A DNA stretch of 64,000 nucleotides from Prochlorococcus sp. AG-347-B23 (GCA_003281715.1 QCBE01000001.1:1-64000); one strand, 5' to 3'; shown: positions 22,234 to 34,169, counted from the stretch's first letter. The notes: generated from the sequence alone by a model not told the origin. Numbers and translations: made by a program.

Positions 22234-22970
22234 TAATTATTAGTAGCGGACTGCTGTTTCACAAGCTCAAAAAATTCTTGTTTTAAGCTTAAATCGTGTC
22301 TAAAATCGCCTCTCACCACAGAATTAATCATACTTGTATTTGGTTCCTTAACACCCCTCCACTTCATACAATAATGTTGGGCCTTTACAATAATTCCTAA
22401 ACCTTTAGGTTCACATAGTTTTTCAATTTCATCTGCAAGGATCATTACAGCTTCTTCTTGAATATGAGGTCTTGAAAAAACCCAATCAGCAACTCTCGCA
22501 AATTTTGACAGTCCTATGACTTTATTTCCAGGTTTAATACCTATCCAACACTCTCCAAGAATTGGAACAAAGTGATGTGAACATGCAGATCTTACCGAAA
22601 TTGGACCAACTGTATAGATTTCATCAAGATTCTTATCATTAGGAAAACTTGTAACTTTAGGTTGTTCATGATATCTACCTTTAAAAACTTCATTTAGATA
22701 CATTTTTGAAACTCTTTCAGCAGTTTCTTGAGTATTATGATCATTCTCAACATCAATTACGAGAGACTTTAGTAAGTCTTTAACTCTTGAGGCTACTTCT
22801 TTTTCTAAAATTTCTAACTCACCTGGATTTATAAAATCAGAAATATTATCGTTAGCACTAAATCTTGTACCAGAATCCTTAATTCTGTCTCTTATAATTT
22901 CAGAAATAAGTTTATTAGTAATCTGGTCGTCAAAGTTTCTAATATTATCGTTAGGTAATGTAGAGGTCAT
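22230..22970 (-). CDS. folE: GTP cyclohydrolase I
   Basis: SACSHHFVPILGECWIGIKPGNKVIGLSKFARV, QAHYCMKWRGVKEP. Confidence 0.95.
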   Translation of the reverse strand: MTSTLPNDNIRNFDDQITNKLISEIIRDRIKDSGTRFSANDNISDFINPGELEILEKEVASRVKDLLKSLVIDVENDHNTQETAERVSKMYLNEVFKGRYHEQPKVTSFPNDKNLDEIYTVGPISVRSACSHHFVPILGECWIGIKPGNKVIGLSKFARVADWVFSRPHIQEEAVMILADEIEKLCEPKGLGIIVKAQHYCMKWRGVKEPNTSMINSVVRGDFRHDLSLKQEFFELVKQQSATNNY

Positions 22971-23123
22971 AAAATTCTAAACAGAAAATTGTATGCAACT
23001 TAATTTACTGTATCTTCCAAAAGCTTAATTGCTAATATACTATATCACATTCTCTTGTTCAATCGGGTTCTAATAGCACTAAAAAAAATCACTGTTTTAA
23101 GATTAATCAGATAAATAATATGA

Positions 23124-23873
23124 TTAGAAGGCTCCGCCAGAAGGCATCAAAGTCAAGTCTTCTATCAATTGTGATTCAGGTTTTTGAGCCATGTAGAGAA
23201 TAGTTTCTGATACCTCTTTTGAGGAGAGCATGGAAGTTCTATCAAAATCAGAATTGATTGATTCGGAGTCCCAAAGAGGAGTATTTACTGAACCAAGAGT
23301 TATTGTACACGCTCTTATTGAGTTAGATCTCTCCTCCTCCCTCAAGCATTTAGTAAACATAGCCAGTGCAGATTTTGAAACACAATAAGCTCCCCAGTGG
23401 GAGAAAGCATTATAAGAAGCATGACTACTAACATTAATAACTAAACCACCATTTTTTCTCATTTGAGGAATTATTGAACTACAAATTTGAAAAACACTTG
23501 TGAGATTTATTTGAATAGTTTGTTCCCATTGACCTAATTCCATTTCAACTAAAGGGCCATTAAATGCGCAACCGGCATTATTTATTAATACTGAAGGGCA
23601 CCCATACTTCTCAATTGCCTCTTTAACACGACGCTCTATTTCTAGAGGATTAGATAAATCACACTTAACCAGGTTAATTTTTGATTTAGTGGTCAACAGT
23701 TCGCTCTTTAGTTTCTCCATTAAATCTATATCCCTTGAAAGTAAAATTAAATCCCAGCCAGCATTAGCAAAAGTAATTGCGGTAGATCTTCCAATACCTT
23801 TCGTAGCACCCGTTATAAAAGCTAGTTTCAAGTTATTCAGTTTTTTGGGGGATTTCACTATAAATCTCTTCAA
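23124..23873 (-). CDS. Short-chain dehydrogenase/reductase
   Basis: [36 protein letters not shown]-terminus overlaps accA end. Confidence 0.9.
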   Translation of the reverse strand: MKRFIVKSPKKLNNLKLAFITGATKGIGRSTAITFANAGWDLILLSRDIDLMEKLKSELLTTKSKINLVKCDLSNPLEIERRVKEAIEKYGCPSVLINNAGCAFNGPLVEMELGQWEQTIQINLTSVFQICSSIIPQMRKNGGLVINVSSHASYNAFSHWGAYCVSKSALAMFTKCLREEERSNSIRACTITLGSVNTPLWDSESINSDFDRTSMLSSKEVSETILYMAQKPESQLIEDLTLMPSGGAF

Positions 23874-24840
23874 TATTATTTGCTTCGATAAATTTACCTA
23901 AAACCCTAAACTTTTTGTATCTTTCCTCAATTAATTCGTCTTCAGGCATTTGCAGTAAAGCATTAAGGTGTTTCTCAATAGCCTCTTTTAGTGTGTTACC
24001 AGCATCTAAAGGATCCCAATTATTCCCACCAGAAGGTTCTGGTAATACCTCATCTATTATACCTAATTTAAGTAAATCTTTACCTGTGATTTTAAGTGCT
24101 GATGCGGCTTCTGGTGCCTTCGCAGCATCTCTCCACAAAATTGATGCACACGCTTCCGGACTAGCAACTGTGTAAACACTGTGTTCAAACATTAGTAACC
24201 TATCGGCAACACCTATTCCAAGTGCTCCTCCAGAACCTCCTTCTCCAATGACAGTAGCCACAATTGGAACTTTCAAGCCAAACATCTCTCTAAGGTTTCT
24301 TGCAATCGCTTCACCTTGACCTTGTTCTTCAGCCTTTAAACCAGCATAAGCTCCAGGAGTATCAATAAATGTAAGAATTGGCAAAGAAAATCTATTTGCA
24401 TGTTGCATTAATCTAAGAGCTTTTCTATAACCTCCTGGTTTTGCCATCCCAAAGTTTCTTACTACATTTTCTTTTGTGTCCCTTCCTTTCTGATGCCCTA
24501 ACATCAACACTGGTCTATTATTTATCGAACCTATCCCACCAATTAGTGCCATATCATCGCCACCATTTCTGTCTCCATGTAATTCGATCCAGTCATCACA
24601 AAACATTTGAACAAAATCCAACGTACTTGGTCTTTGAGGATGTCTAGCTACCTGAATCTTTTGAGCAGGGGTGAGAGATTTAAATATTTCTTCTCTTCTC
24701 CTAGCAGCTAAGGTTTCAAGCTGCAGAAGCTGTTGACTAACATCTACTTCTGAATCTCGAGCTAATTCTTTAATTTGCTCTATCTGCTTCTCAAGTTCAA
24801 CAAGAGGCTTTTCAAAATCAAGGAGATAACGTTTAGCCAT
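23833..24840 (-). CDS. accA: Acetyl-CoA carboxylase carboxyltransferase subunit alpha
   Basis: [55 protein letters not shown]. Confidence 0.97.
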   Translation of the reverse strand: MAKRYLLDFEKPLVELEKQIEQIKELARDSEVDVSQQLLQLETLAARRREEIFKSLTPAQKIQVARHPQRPSTLDFVQMFCDDWIELHGDRNGGDDMALIGGIGSINNRPVLMLGHQKGRDTKENVVRNFGMAKPGGYRKALRLMQHANRFSLPILTFIDTPGAYAGLKAEEQGQGEAIARNLREMFGLKVPIVATVIGEGGSGGALGIGVADRLLMFEHSVYTVASPEACASILWRDAAKAPEAASALKITGKDLLKLGIIDEVLPEPSGGNNWDPLDAGNTLKEAIEKHLNALLQMPEDELIEERYKKFRVLGKFIEANNIEEIYSEIPQKTE

Positions 24841-24843
24841 AAT

Positions 24844-25884
24844 TTAAACGGTTAATACTTTAGGCTGCTTATCAAGTCCAATCGCAGAAAAACCATGCTT
24901 TAAAGATGCTGCTCCAATAAACTCCATCTTTTCAAGGGAAATGTTATTTCTTCCCCAACTAAAGTTTGTATGACACTTTTCAAATTCTAAAATCATAGCT
25001 TCTGCAAAGCAAGCAAACATCTCTCGCTGAGGGTTTTGCATTTCGGCAAGTTCCATCATATTCCAACCAATATCATTGAAAAACTCCACTATACCTCCTT
25101 TTAAAACATGAATATTTTCACCCTGAAATTTCTCATCAAGATTTTTGGGGTATCCGCCATCAATCATTAAACATGGTTTTTTTAAGTTATCTCTATCAAT
25201 TTCAATAGTTTTAGGCATACTTGCAACCCATACAACAATATCAGCCTGAGGCAATGCCTCATTTAAGCTTATTACGGTGCCACCATCTAATTCTTTTTGT
25301 AACAGCGCTAGTGGTTCTTGTTGTCTTGCTACCATAAGAAGTTCTGAAATCCCAGTTTTATTGATAAGCCATCTACAAACAGCACTACCAATATCACCTG
25401 TAGCACCAATTACAGCCACAGTTGCTTTTTTAAGGTCTATCCCAATGCGAGGCGCATTTATTTCTAGTTGCTTACAAATAACCCAGGCGGTATGAGTATT
25501 GCCAGTAGTAAACCTTTCCCACTCTAATGAAGTATTTCTAATTTGTTTATGCTGTAGAAGATTAAAATTCTCAAAAATAATAGAAGTAAATCCTCCTAAT
25601 GCTGTGATGTTAATCCCTTTTTTCTGAGCTAGTTCCATAGCATTTAGTACTTTTCTTCTAGCCGTTTTAAACCTAGAAAGCATTTCAGGAACAAAGCAAG
25701 AATCTATATAAGAACCTTCGATAGATATTCCAGTAGCACTCTTAACTTCTACGTTTTCAACAAGCTGAGGAGGAGCAGTACACCAAACATCCAAATCGCC
25801 ATCAGCAATATGATCAAAGCCTAGCATCGAGGCTTTTCTTTTTGCATCTTCAAAACTGGTTGAGTGACCTATTAACCCAAACAT
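24844..25884 (-). CDS. aar: Long-chain acyl-[acyl-carrier-protein] reductase
   Basis: [59 protein letters not shown]; next to ado. Confidence 0.95.
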   Translation of the reverse strand: MFGLIGHSTSFEDAKRKASMLGFDHIADGDLDVWCTAPPQLVENVEVKSATGISIEGSYIDSCFVPEMLSRFKTARRKVLNAMELAQKKGINITALGGFTSIIFENFNLLQHKQIRNTSLEWERFTTGNTHTAWVICKQLEINAPRIGIDLKKATVAVIGATGDIGSAVCRWLINKTGISELLMVARQQEPLALLQKELDGGTVISLNEALPQADIVVWVASMPKTIEIDRDNLKKPCLMIDGGYPKNLDEKFQGENIHVLKGGIVEFFNDIGWNMMELAEMQNPQREMFACFAEAMILEFEKCHTNFSWGRNNISLEKMEFIGAASLKHGFSAIGLDKQPKVLTV

Positions 25885-25992
25885 TTAAAATTTATAAATG
25901 GTTTCTATACGATGTTATGAAGAATAGCACAGAGGTAACTACTTAAATAGTATTGATTAATTATTAAAATTCTTAATTAATTAGAATTGTAA

Positions 25993-26748
25993 TTAGACGA
26001 TAGCTGCCATAGCCATTCTAGCAATTTCTCTATTATCTAGACCTATTTCCATCAGTGTATCTTGATAAGCAATCATAAATTCTTCCATTAATTCTTCTCT
26101 GTCCATAGCTAAAACTGATGCGTCATCTGCCACTTCATCTAACATCTTTTTAATTAAAGGCAGATTAACCTTATTAGCTTCCATTAATTCCTCTTTACAA
26201 GCAGATAAGTTCTCTTTAAGCCACTCTTGACCATAATTTAAATGAAGATATTCATCTTTAACAACTCCCTCTGTTATTTTTTTTGCAAAAGGATCTGCAA
26301 CTCTTATGTAGACGTTATAAGCAGAAATTGCAAATGCTTCAATTAATATAGCTTGTATTAAAAGACATGTTGTTAAATTTTCTTTCTCAAGAGCAACTTG
26401 AAAATTACCATGTAATTTAGAAAAGAATTTTTTTGCAAATTCCATATCTGCTACGACACCTAAATTTCTTCCACATGCAGTAAAGCCTTTTTTATGCTTC
26501 ATTTCCATTCTCGCTAATTTAGTTAACTCTTCTAACTCATTTGGAATTAAAGTAGCTATTGAAATGTAATTATCATGAGCCTCTTGCTCTCCCTCTATAA
26601 CAATTGCATTTATTCTGCTGTATGCATCCTTGTAAGAATCTGTAGTGAAGTCGGGCAAATCTAAAGAAATCGGATTAGTCGATTCTTCAATAGTTTTTTT
26701 ATTTGATTCTAGAGTTTGCATGTCAGTAATCTTTAGTTCATTATGCAT
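25993..26748 (-). CDS. ado: Aldehyde deformylating oxygenase
   Basis: YSRINAIVIEGEQEAHDNYISIATLIPNELEELTKLARMEMKHKKGFTACGRNLGV ferritin-like di-iron ligands. Confidence 0.96.
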   Translation of the reverse strand: MHNELKITDMQTLESNKKTIEESTNPISLDLPDFTTDSYKDAYSRINAIVIEGEQEAHDNYISIATLIPNELEELTKLARMEMKHKKGFTACGRNLGVVADMEFAKKFFSKLHGNFQVALEKENLTTCLLIQAILIEAFAISAYNVYIRVADPFAKKITEGVVKDEYLHLNYGQEWLKENLSACKEELMEANKVNLPLIKKMLDEVADDASVLAMDREELMEEFMIAYQDTLMEIGLDNREIARMAMAAIV

Positions 26749-26832
26749 GAATACTACACGATTATAGAGAGTTTATTTAAATATCATGAAAATAGTTTCA
26801 ATTGTTAAGTCACATTTTTTACTTAAACTTAT

Positions 26833-27627
26833 TTAAGAATTGTTTGGCCAATCTGATTGCATCAGATTCGTAATCAATTTGAACCAATGATTAATCAATA
26901 ATTCCTTTAAATTTTTACCTAAAGACTCATTTGCTCCCCTACTATCTCCAATAACACCTGATTTACTGAAGTCCTTAGTAAGCCAAGCAGTAGGCGCATT
27001 GCCCTCTAGACTCCAGCCTTCAGGGATCTCTGCTTTATTACCCTCATTTGGGCGTTCATCACCTACTAATTCTGGTTTCAAAGCCAGCATCAAACTTGTT
27101 TCAGCTAAAGAAGCATGAAGCCCATCCTCAATCTCAGTTTTTGTTAACAATTCATTCAATCCATTCACCCCACTCCATAAGAAACAAGGGAAAACTGCCA
27201 TCCCTGGTGCGACACTTCTTAGCTCTCTTGCAGCTGTATTTAATAGTGAAATTTGACCTCCATGTCCATTAATTAATATCAATCTTTTAAAACCCATTTC
27301 AGATAATTGACCTCCTACTTCCTTTATCATTAAGGTTAATAAATTTGAGGAAAGTGAAATTGTCCCGGCAAAACCCTTATGTTCTGGAGAAAAACCAATA
27401 TATTGGGTTGGAAGTTTTTTTAATGGAATATCAGCAGAGAACAATTTGAAAACTTCGCTAATAATTTCATCAACAAAAATACTGTCTGTAGCAAGAGGCA
27501 AATGCGGCCCATGTTGCTCAACAGCACCGAATGGCCAAATCACTGTTGAGTTTTTGTTTTTTGCAACACTCTCAATTTCTTGCCAATTTAAATATTCAAA
27601 TTTATTAGGTATTGGTTTAAAGTTCAT
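26833..27627 (-). CDS. Creatininase family protein
   Basis: WPFGAVEQHGPHLPLATDSIF, LINGHGGQ, DGLHASLAETS. Confidence 0.9.
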   Translation of the reverse strand: MNFKPIPNKFEYLNWQEIESVAKNKNSTVIWPFGAVEQHGPHLPLATDSIFVDEIISEVFKLFSADIPLKKLPTQYIGFSPEHKGFAGTISLSSNLLTLMIKEVGGQLSEMGFKRLILINGHGGQISLLNTAARELRSVAPGMAVFPCFLWSGVNGLNELLTKTEIEDGLHASLAETSLMLALKPELVGDERPNEGNKAEIPEGWSLEGNAPTAWLTKDFSKSGVIGDSRGANESLGKNLKELLINHWFKLITNLMQSDWPNNS

Positions 27628-27693
27628 TAATTTTAATTTTGAGTACTAACATTTAGAGTATGTTAATAATTAATTATTCTTATTTTACCTACG

Positions 27694-28899
27694 ATGGGAG
27701 TCAGTAATAAAAATGCCCAAGATAATAACCAACCAAAGGGCAATAAAAAACCTCTTCAGGTACTTCACATAAGCAAGAAAGATACACAAAAAATAGATAA
27801 TGAGCAAACCAATTCGCAAGAAGAAATTAAAAAAGAAGATATCGCAATCAAACCGCAAATCATTAAAAACGATTCAGTAAAAAAAATTGAGGGCAATAAT
27901 GAAAACACCAAGGATTTTGATAATTCTCAACTAAATTTAACTCAACAAGACTTAAATAAACCCCTTAATTATTCTGAGGAAAACACAGATTTTCAATTAG
28001 AAAGAACAGTTGATGAATTCGATTTTGATGAAAGTGCTTTTTTGGAGGCTTTAAATGCAAATGAGCCAATTGGGGCTACAGGAGAAACAATTTCAGGTAA
28101 GGTTATAGCAATCGAAAGTGATGGACTATATGTTGACATTGGTGGGAAAGCACCTGGTTATATGCCCAAAAAAGAATGTGGTTTGGGTGTAATCACTAAC
28201 TTTAAAGAAAAGTTTTCTATAGGCCTTGAAATGGAAGTTTTGGTTATCAAAGAACAAAATGCTGATGGGATGGTAACAGTGAGCGCTAGGGCATTAATTC
28301 TCAGGCAAAGTTGGGAGAAAGTATCAAGTTCCGCAAAAAATGGAGAATTAATTAACGTTTTAATTAATGGATTTAATAGAGGTGGGCTTACTTGTGATGT
28401 AGATGGATTAAGAGGATTCATCCCAAGATCCCAACTTGAAGATGGTCAAGATTATCAATCTTTTGTTGGCAAAACTCTAAAAGTAGCGTTTCTTGAGGTG
28501 AATTCAGAATCCAGAAAATTAGTTCTCTCTGAAAAGAAAGCATCATTAGTCTCTAAACTTACAAGTTTAGAATTAGGTCAATTAATTGAAGGAGAAGTTT
28601 TAGCAGTAAAACCATATGGCTTCTTTATAGATTTAGGTGGAGCTAGTGGACTTCTTCATCAATCCTCACTAACAAATGGATCGATTCGTTCTTTAAGAGA
28701 AGTTTTTAGAGAAGGGGAAATGATAAAAGCTTTAATATCTGAAATAGACCTCGAAAAAGGTCGTATTGGTCTCAATACAGCACTCCTAGAAAACTCTGCG
28801 GGAGAATTAATTATTGATAAGCAAAAAGTTATGCAAGAAGCCACAGAGAGAGCACTAAAAACTAAAGCACTCTTCGATAAAAAAGAACAAGATAAATGA
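27694..28899 (+). CDS. S1 RNA-binding domain protein (30S ribosomal protein S1 homolog/paralog)
   Basis: Several S1 repeats (GETISGKVIAIESDGLYVDIGGKAPGYMPKKE; GQLIEGEVLAVKPYGFFIDLGGASGLLHQSS) and a charged N-terminal extension. Confidence 0.88.
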   Translation: MGVSNKNAQDNNQPKGNKKPLQVLHISKKDTQKIDNEQTNSQEEIKKEDIAIKPQIIKNDSVKKIEGNNENTKDFDNSQLNLTQQDLNKPLNYSEENTDFQLERTVDEFDFDESAFLEALNANEPIGATGETISGKVIAIESDGLYVDIGGKAPGYMPKKECGLGVITNFKEKFSIGLEMEVLVIKEQNADGMVTVSARALILRQSWEKVSSSAKNGELINVLINGFNRGGLTCDVDGLRGFIPRSQLEDGQDYQSFVGKTLKVAFLEVNSESRKLVLSEKKASLVSKLTSLELGQLIEGEVLAVKPYGFFIDLGGASGLLHQSSLTNGSIRSLREVFREGEMIKALISEIDLEKGRIGLNTALLENSAGELIIDKQKVMQEATERALKTKALFDKKEQDK

Positions 28900-29801
28900 A
28901 CATTAATAAAAAAATGGAGTCAAGTCTTAAATTAAAAATTTCAGATTGGGAATTAGACTTTTACTCAAGGCCAATTATTGAATCAAATGGGAAAAAAAGG
29001 TGGGAATTAATTATCTGCTCCACAAGAAGTTATAAGACACAAGATGTTTTTCTTTGGAATAAAAAGTGCCCTGCTAATGAAGTTAATTCAGTGTGGCTTA
29101 CAAAGGCGCTAAATGAAGCAATAAGTGAAGCAAAAAAACAAGGGTGGGAGAAACCTTCTTTAGTTCGATTCTGGAGGTCGTCAATGAAATCGATCATTAA
29201 GAAATCTCTGGAGGCCGTAAGTATTGAGGCTATTGTAAGTAGGAGAACTTACAATTTATTAGATAGAATCGAATTTCTTGAAAAAGAGATTTATCCAAAG
29301 GAAAAAGGTTATGTAAGAGGTGTATTAGCTCCTACTTTTACTTCTCAAATGGAAAACTCTCCTACACCTCTACCAGAAGCAGTAAGAGGTGATGCTTTAA
29401 CTATCTCTGAGATATCAATTGGAGAATTAAAATCAGCAGAAAATTGGCCTATGGAATTTGGAGATATTTTCCCAATTCAGCAAGATTTAGATGATAATTA
29501 CTTAGTTCCAGGATTAAGACTTTTTAGCAAAGATAGATCTTTGGCACTTTCTGCATGGTTTAGTTGCTTAGAACCTATTAAATTAGTCGTAAATAAGAAC
29601 CAACTCATACTTGAAGCTTCAGAAGATGATAAGTGGCTGGTAACTGATTTACCAGAAAAAGATGCAAGCATTTTAAATACAAAGTTTTTAGATAATAAAA
29701 AAAATTCTTTTGGTTATCAATTTATTTCCATACAGTCAACGCCGTATATCGAAAAATTTGCAGGATTCTGGATCTTAAGAGATATTGAATTAATTTCATA
29801 A
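28896..29801 (+). CDS. Tab2/Atab2 family RNA-binding protein
   Basis: KISDWELDFYSRPIIESNGKKRWELIICS, LVRFWRSSMKSIIKK, WFSCLEPIKL. Confidence 0.85.
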   Translation: MNINKKMESSLKLKISDWELDFYSRPIIESNGKKRWELIICSTRSYKTQDVFLWNKKCPANEVNSVWLTKALNEAISEAKKQGWEKPSLVRFWRSSMKSIIKKSLEAVSIEAIVSRRTYNLLDRIEFLEKEIYPKEKGYVRGVLAPTFTSQMENSPTPLPEAVRGDALTISEISIGELKSAENWPMEFGDIFPIQQDLDDNYLVPGLRLFSKDRSLALSAWFSCLEPIKLVVNKNQLILEASEDDKWLVTDLPEKDASILNTKFLDNKKNSFGYQFISIQSTPYIEKFAGFWILRDIELIS

Positions 29802-29823
29802 ATTCAATTTAGGAGCAGGAACT

Positions 29824-30606
29824 ATTTCTTACAAAGAAATATATTTTTCAAAAGATGAAATTTATATTCAAAACAAAAAATTTGAGTATTATTCATCACC
29901 TATTCTTAGTCAAAATAATTTCAAACATGCATACTTCACGAAGTCTTGCACTGAGAAATTTCTTCAATTATTAGGGAATCACTTTAATGATAATTCCATA
30001 AATTGTGTTTCCAATCAAATTCACAGTAATGTGATAGTGTTTGGATCTCATTCGCAAAAAGGAACCAAGACTGATGCAGATGGTCTTGTTGGCAATAATC
30101 GTAGTCAAAACTTATGGGTTTACACAGCTGATTGTATGCCAATATTTTTTGCAGATAAAAAGACAAGAAATGTAGCAACCTTGCATTGTGGAAGAAAAGG
30201 TTTAGAAAAAAAAATAATAAAAAATCTGGTAAAAATTTTCGATACTTTTGGGACATCTAGAGATAACTTACTTGTTGCAATCGGACCAGCGATTTCTAAG
30301 GAACATTATCTAGTTGATAAAATTACACTCAAAGAATTTTATAGAAAGGCCGAAAACAAAAACATAACTGTCAAATTGACTAAAACTAAAAAAGATCTTT
30401 GTTTTAGTGATTCAAATCACATCAGAGAGCAAAACTTAAATCAACTTGATCTAAAGAGATCTGCCTATAAACAACTTTTAAATGAGAACATCCCTCATAC
30501 AAATATAGACATCTCAAATTTATGCACATACAAATTCAATAATGAATTTTATTCCTGGAGAAGGAGCAAAACAATCTCGAGACAATGGAATCTTATATGC
30601 TCATAA
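29824..30606 (+). CDS. Laccase-domain (YfiH/PgeF family) protein; track ORF 30031..30606 is N-terminally truncated
   Basis: Open frame continues upstream of 30031 without a stop to 29794; encodes SYKEIYFSKDE...YYSSPILSQNNFKHAYFTKSC...CVSNQIHSNVIVF; AGGAG at 29811-29815 precedes ATT at 29824; core TADCMPIFFADKK and TLHCGRKGLEKKI. Confidence 0.8.
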   Translation: MSYKEIYFSKDEIYIQNKKFEYYSSPILSQNNFKHAYFTKSCTEKFLQLLGNHFNDNSINCVSNQIHSNVIVFGSHSQKGTKTDADGLVGNNRSQNLWVYTADCMPIFFADKKTRNVATLHCGRKGLEKKIIKNLVKIFDTFGTSRDNLLVAIGPAISKEHYLVDKITLKEFYRKAENKNITVKLTKTKKDLCFSDSNHIREQNLNQLDLKRSAYKQLLNENIPHTNIDISNLCTYKFNNEFYSWRRSKTISRQWNLICS

Positions 30607-30612
30607 GGATAA

Positions 30613-30963
30613 TTAACTTGGACAAATTTCACCAGTTAAGTCTTTATCGACTAATAATTCTGTCATCTCCTTAGTACCTTTTATATTAAAAACTTTTGCT
30701 AACAAAATATTCTCTTTGAAACCTAAGGGTTTTATTTTCACTTTGCTTCCCCTGGGGAATTCTTTCTTAAGTAAATTAGTTGCTTCAATCTCATCATTTT
30801 CATTTACATCTACACAAAATAATCCAATCGTTAAATTCCTATTTTGATCCCCCACCAAAATAGTATTTGAACTTTTAATTTGAAGAATTTCAGCCGAGTT
30901 AACTATTACAGGATTAAAAACAACCAAGCAAATTATAATTAAAAATTTTGATAATTTTTTCAA
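30613..30963 (-). CDS. Secreted thermonuclease-like (SNase-fold) small protein
   Basis: Signal peptide FLIIICLVVFNPVIVNSAE followed by SNase-like AEILQIKSSNTILVGDQNRNLTIGLFCVDV. Confidence 0.55.
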   Translation of the reverse strand: MKKLSKFLIIICLVVFNPVIVNSAEILQIKSSNTILVGDQNRNLTIGLFCVDVNENDEIEATNLLKKEFPRGSKVKIKPLGFKENILLAKVFNIKGTKEMTELLVDKDLTGEICPS

Positions 30964-31029
30964 TTCAGAAATATCTAAGGTTTGAATTATATTAAAGTTA
31001 ATTTTTTGTAAAAGAAGAATTTAAAAAAA

Positions 31030-32793
31030 TTAATCTTCACAATTAACATATCCAACCATTTGAGCATTACTTTTACCAGGAGGAACCATTGGATAACAAT
31101 TCTCACCTCTTCTGACAAGAATATTAATTAAGGCAGGGCCATCATGATCAAGCGCACTTTTTAATTCATTCTGTAATTGTTTTCTATCAGAAATTAAGTA
31201 TCCTTTAACTCCAAAAGATTCAGCAAGTTTTACAAAATCAGGTTCGCCACAACTCATATCAGATGAGGAATATCTTTCATCGTAGAAACTTTCCTGCCAT
31301 TGTCTTACCATCCCTTGCCAGCGATTATTTATAATAATCAATTTCACATTTAGACCATATTGAGATAAAGTTCCTAATTCTTGAATATTCATTAAGACAC
31401 TTGCATCTCCTGCAATACAAATTACATCTGAATTAGGTAATGCTGCTTTTACTCCAATTGCAGCTGGCAATCCAAAACCCATAGTTCCTAAGCCTGCACT
31501 ACTAATCCATTTTCTTGGAGAATTTCTAAGATATTGAGCAGCCCACATCTGATGTTGTCCTACATCTGTAGTTACATAAGCTTCGGGTGAAAATTCCCTC
31601 ACTTTTAGAAGAACCTCCTGAGGATAAATTTCTCCTTCTTTAGGTGGGTCATATAAAGGATGTTTATTTTTCCAAAAATCAATTTTTTCTAACCAGTTTT
31701 TCGTCTGATATGTAAATTTGTTATTTAGAGATTGTTCATTAATTTTGAGAACAGCTTTTGAAACATCAGAAACAATTGCAACATCTACACGCCTATTTTT
31801 ATTAACTTCTGCAGGATCTATATCTATGTGAATTACCTTAGCATTAGGGGCAAAAGTATCTAATTTTCCTGTCACCCTATCATCGAATCTAGCTCCAATA
31901 GCAATTAAAAGATCGCATTCTGTAACAGCGAAATTTGCGTAAGCAGTTCCATGCATTCCTAACATCCCTACTGATAAATTATCTTTTTCATCAAAAGCGC
32001 CCTTTCCCATTAAGGTTGTGGTAACTGGTATTTGATAATTCTTAGCCAAAGTTTTTATTTCATCATGAGCCCCTGAAGATATTGCCCCACCTCCTACATA
32101 TAAAAGAGGTCTTTCAGAATCTTCTATTAATTTAATTGCTTTATTGATATCGCAATCATTAATTTCCCCATTCCTTTTAAAACCTTTAGGAATAATCTCA
32201 CCAGGCAAAACTCTTTGGTAATTAAAGAACTCCTGACCAACATCTTTGGGTATATCAATTAAGACAGGGCCTGGTCTTCCAGATGAGGCTATAAAAAAAG
32301 CTTCAGAAACTACTTTCCCGATATCTGAAGGATCTCTTATTACCCATGAATGTTTCACTATTGGAAGAGTAATACCAAAAATATCAGTTTCTTGAAAAGC
32401 GTCTGTCCCTATAGCAGGTCTTGGAACTTGACCTGTAACTACAACTAGGGGGACTGAATCCATTTGCGCAGTGGCAATTCCAGTTACCAAATTTGTTGCA
32501 CCTGGGCCTGAGGTCCCAAAACATACTCCTACTTCACCAGTAGATCTTGCATATCCATCAGCGGCATGAGAACCACCTTGTTCATGCCTGACCATATAAT
32601 GCTTTAACCAACCATCTTGTTCGGCCTTATGAACAGCATCATATATTGGTAGTATGGCTCCTCCAGGATATCCAAATATAACTTTTACCCCATGAATTTT
32701 CAAAGAATCCATTAGTGCATCTGCACCAGTTATCCAAACTGGATTTTCATGTTTTGAACTACCCTTTGAAAAGGATCTCGAAGTAAGGGTCAC
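31030..32793 (-). CDS. ilvB: Acetolactate synthase large subunit
   Basis: [21 protein letters not shown], ThDP-binding [18 protein letters not shown]...[12 protein letters not shown]. Confidence 0.96.
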   Translation of the reverse strand: MTLTSRSFSKGSSKHENPVWITGADALMDSLKIHGVKVIFGYPGGAILPIYDAVHKAEQDGWLKHYMVRHEQGGSHAADGYARSTGEVGVCFGTSGPGATNLVTGIATAQMDSVPLVVVTGQVPRPAIGTDAFQETDIFGITLPIVKHSWVIRDPSDIGKVVSEAFFIASSGRPGPVLIDIPKDVGQEFFNYQRVLPGEIIPKGFKRNGEINDCDINKAIKLIEDSERPLLYVGGGAISSGAHDEIKTLAKNYQIPVTTTLMGKGAFDEKDNLSVGMLGMHGTAYANFAVTECDLLIAIGARFDDRVTGKLDTFAPNAKVIHIDIDPAEVNKNRRVDVAIVSDVSKAVLKINEQSLNNKFTYQTKNWLEKIDFWKNKHPLYDPPKEGEIYPQEVLLKVREFSPEAYVTTDVGQHQMWAAQYLRNSPRKWISSAGLGTMGFGLPAAIGVKAALPNSDVICIAGDASVLMNIQELGTLSQYGLNVKLIIINNRWQGMVRQWQESFYDERYSSSDMSCGEPDFVKLAESFGVKGYLISDRKQLQNELKSALDHDGPALINILVRRGENCYPMVPPGKSNAQMVGYVNCED

Positions 32794-32928
32794 TAAAGAA
32801 ATTCAATATTTACTATAAATATTAAACTTAATTAATTACTTTTGCCTCAATTAGAAATGTAATGTCAGAAATCTATTCAAAAAAAATTTTTAATAAATTT
32901 AAAATTTTCAAATAAATTCCATTTTTCT

Positions 32929-34104
32929 TTATAAAATCCCTAATTTATGTAGAGGTCCAGAGCCTGAAATAAGTTCAATAAAAAGCACTAAAAAGATAAT
33001 CATTGCAACCCTTCCGTTCCAAACTTCTGAACTATTATTCCAACCCCATTGCCACTTCTCTTGGGGATAAAGTTTAACTTTTTCAGGCAACTGAGAAGCC
33101 TCCTCTATATTAACAAGAGGTCCTTCTAAGCAGGAAATCACTAGATCACTAAGGCCTTCAATAAAAGTAGGATGAGTATTTAAAGCCTTCACTCTACGAA
33201 AGTTTTTAATACCAGCCTTTTCAGCAATTTCTTTATATTCAATATCAATTTCTTGCAATGTTTCTATATGCTCCCCAACGAAACTTATGGGGACCACAAT
33301 CAGATCATTAACATTTGACCTTCCAAGATCAGCTAACACTTCTTCTGTATAAGGCTTCAACCATTCAACAGGACCAACTCTACTTTGATAAGAAAGTGTA
33401 TGAGGGTTACTATGACCTAAACATTTTTCCAGCTCATTTATAATTAACAAAGAACAATCTTCAATTTGTTGTTTATAAGGGTCTCCAGCTTCCTCTACAT
33501 AACTCTTAGGAACTCCATGAGCAGTAAAAAATATATGGGCTTTTGAAGGTGATTCACAAAGTGAAATTTGTTCAGAAATTAATTCGACCATAGACTTTAA
33601 ATAACCTGATTGACTGAACCAACTCCTTACACATCTCATTGGAACCTTCTTAAATTCAGCATCAGAATCTCGCAATTTTTTTAATTCCCTAAAGCTCGAA
33701 CCACTTGTACTTATCGAAAAATGTGGATACAAGGGTATTACAACAACTTGATCTACGCCATCAGCTTTCATATCAGCAATTGCTGATTCTGTAAAAGGAT
33801 GCCAATATCTCATAGCGATATAGGTAGTAGCATTAAACCCTTTGTCCCTTAATTTAGATTGTAATTCTCTTGCTTGTTGTTCAGTTATCCTTCTGATAGG
33901 TGAACCCCCACCTATGGAAAGGTAGGCCTGTTGTGAAGTGGTACTCCTAAGCGTACTGATTAACCAAGCTAGGGGCTTTTGAAAAACAGGGAATGGAGTC
34001 CTGATTATTTCTGGATCAGAGAAAAGATTGTATAAGAATGGGCCTACATCAGTAATGCGTTCAGGCCCTCCTAAATTCATTAGTAAGACGCCTATTTTAT
34101 CCAT
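32929..34104 (-). CDS. hemH: Ferrochelatase with C-terminal LHC/Hlip-like helix
   Basis: [38 protein letters not shown]-terminal [19 protein letters not shown]. Confidence 0.96.
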   Translation of the reverse strand: MDKIGVLLMNLGGPERITDVGPFLYNLFSDPEIIRTPFPVFQKPLAWLISTLRSTTSQQAYLSIGGGSPIRRITEQQARELQSKLRDKGFNATTYIAMRYWHPFTESAIADMKADGVDQVVVIPLYPHFSISTSGSSFRELKKLRDSDAEFKKVPMRCVRSWFSQSGYLKSMVELISEQISLCESPSKAHIFFTAHGVPKSYVEEAGDPYKQQIEDCSLLIINELEKCLGHSNPHTLSYQSRVGPVEWLKPYTEEVLADLGRSNVNDLIVVPISFVGEHIETLQEIDIEYKEIAEKAGIKNFRRVKALNTHPTFIEGLSDLVISCLEGPLVNIEEASQLPEKVKLYPQEKWQWGWNNSSEVWNGRVAMIIFLVLFIELISGSGPLHKLGIL

Positions 34105-34169
34105 TTAAAGTTTATGGAGATTGAAAATCAACATTAAAAACGTCATTATAAGGTCAATTATATAAGTAA

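Noticed and set aside
29984-30256. 90-aa minus-strand ORF opposite the laccase-domain gene
   Set aside because: Covers the reconstructed N-terminal part and core of the plus-strand gene; no family features
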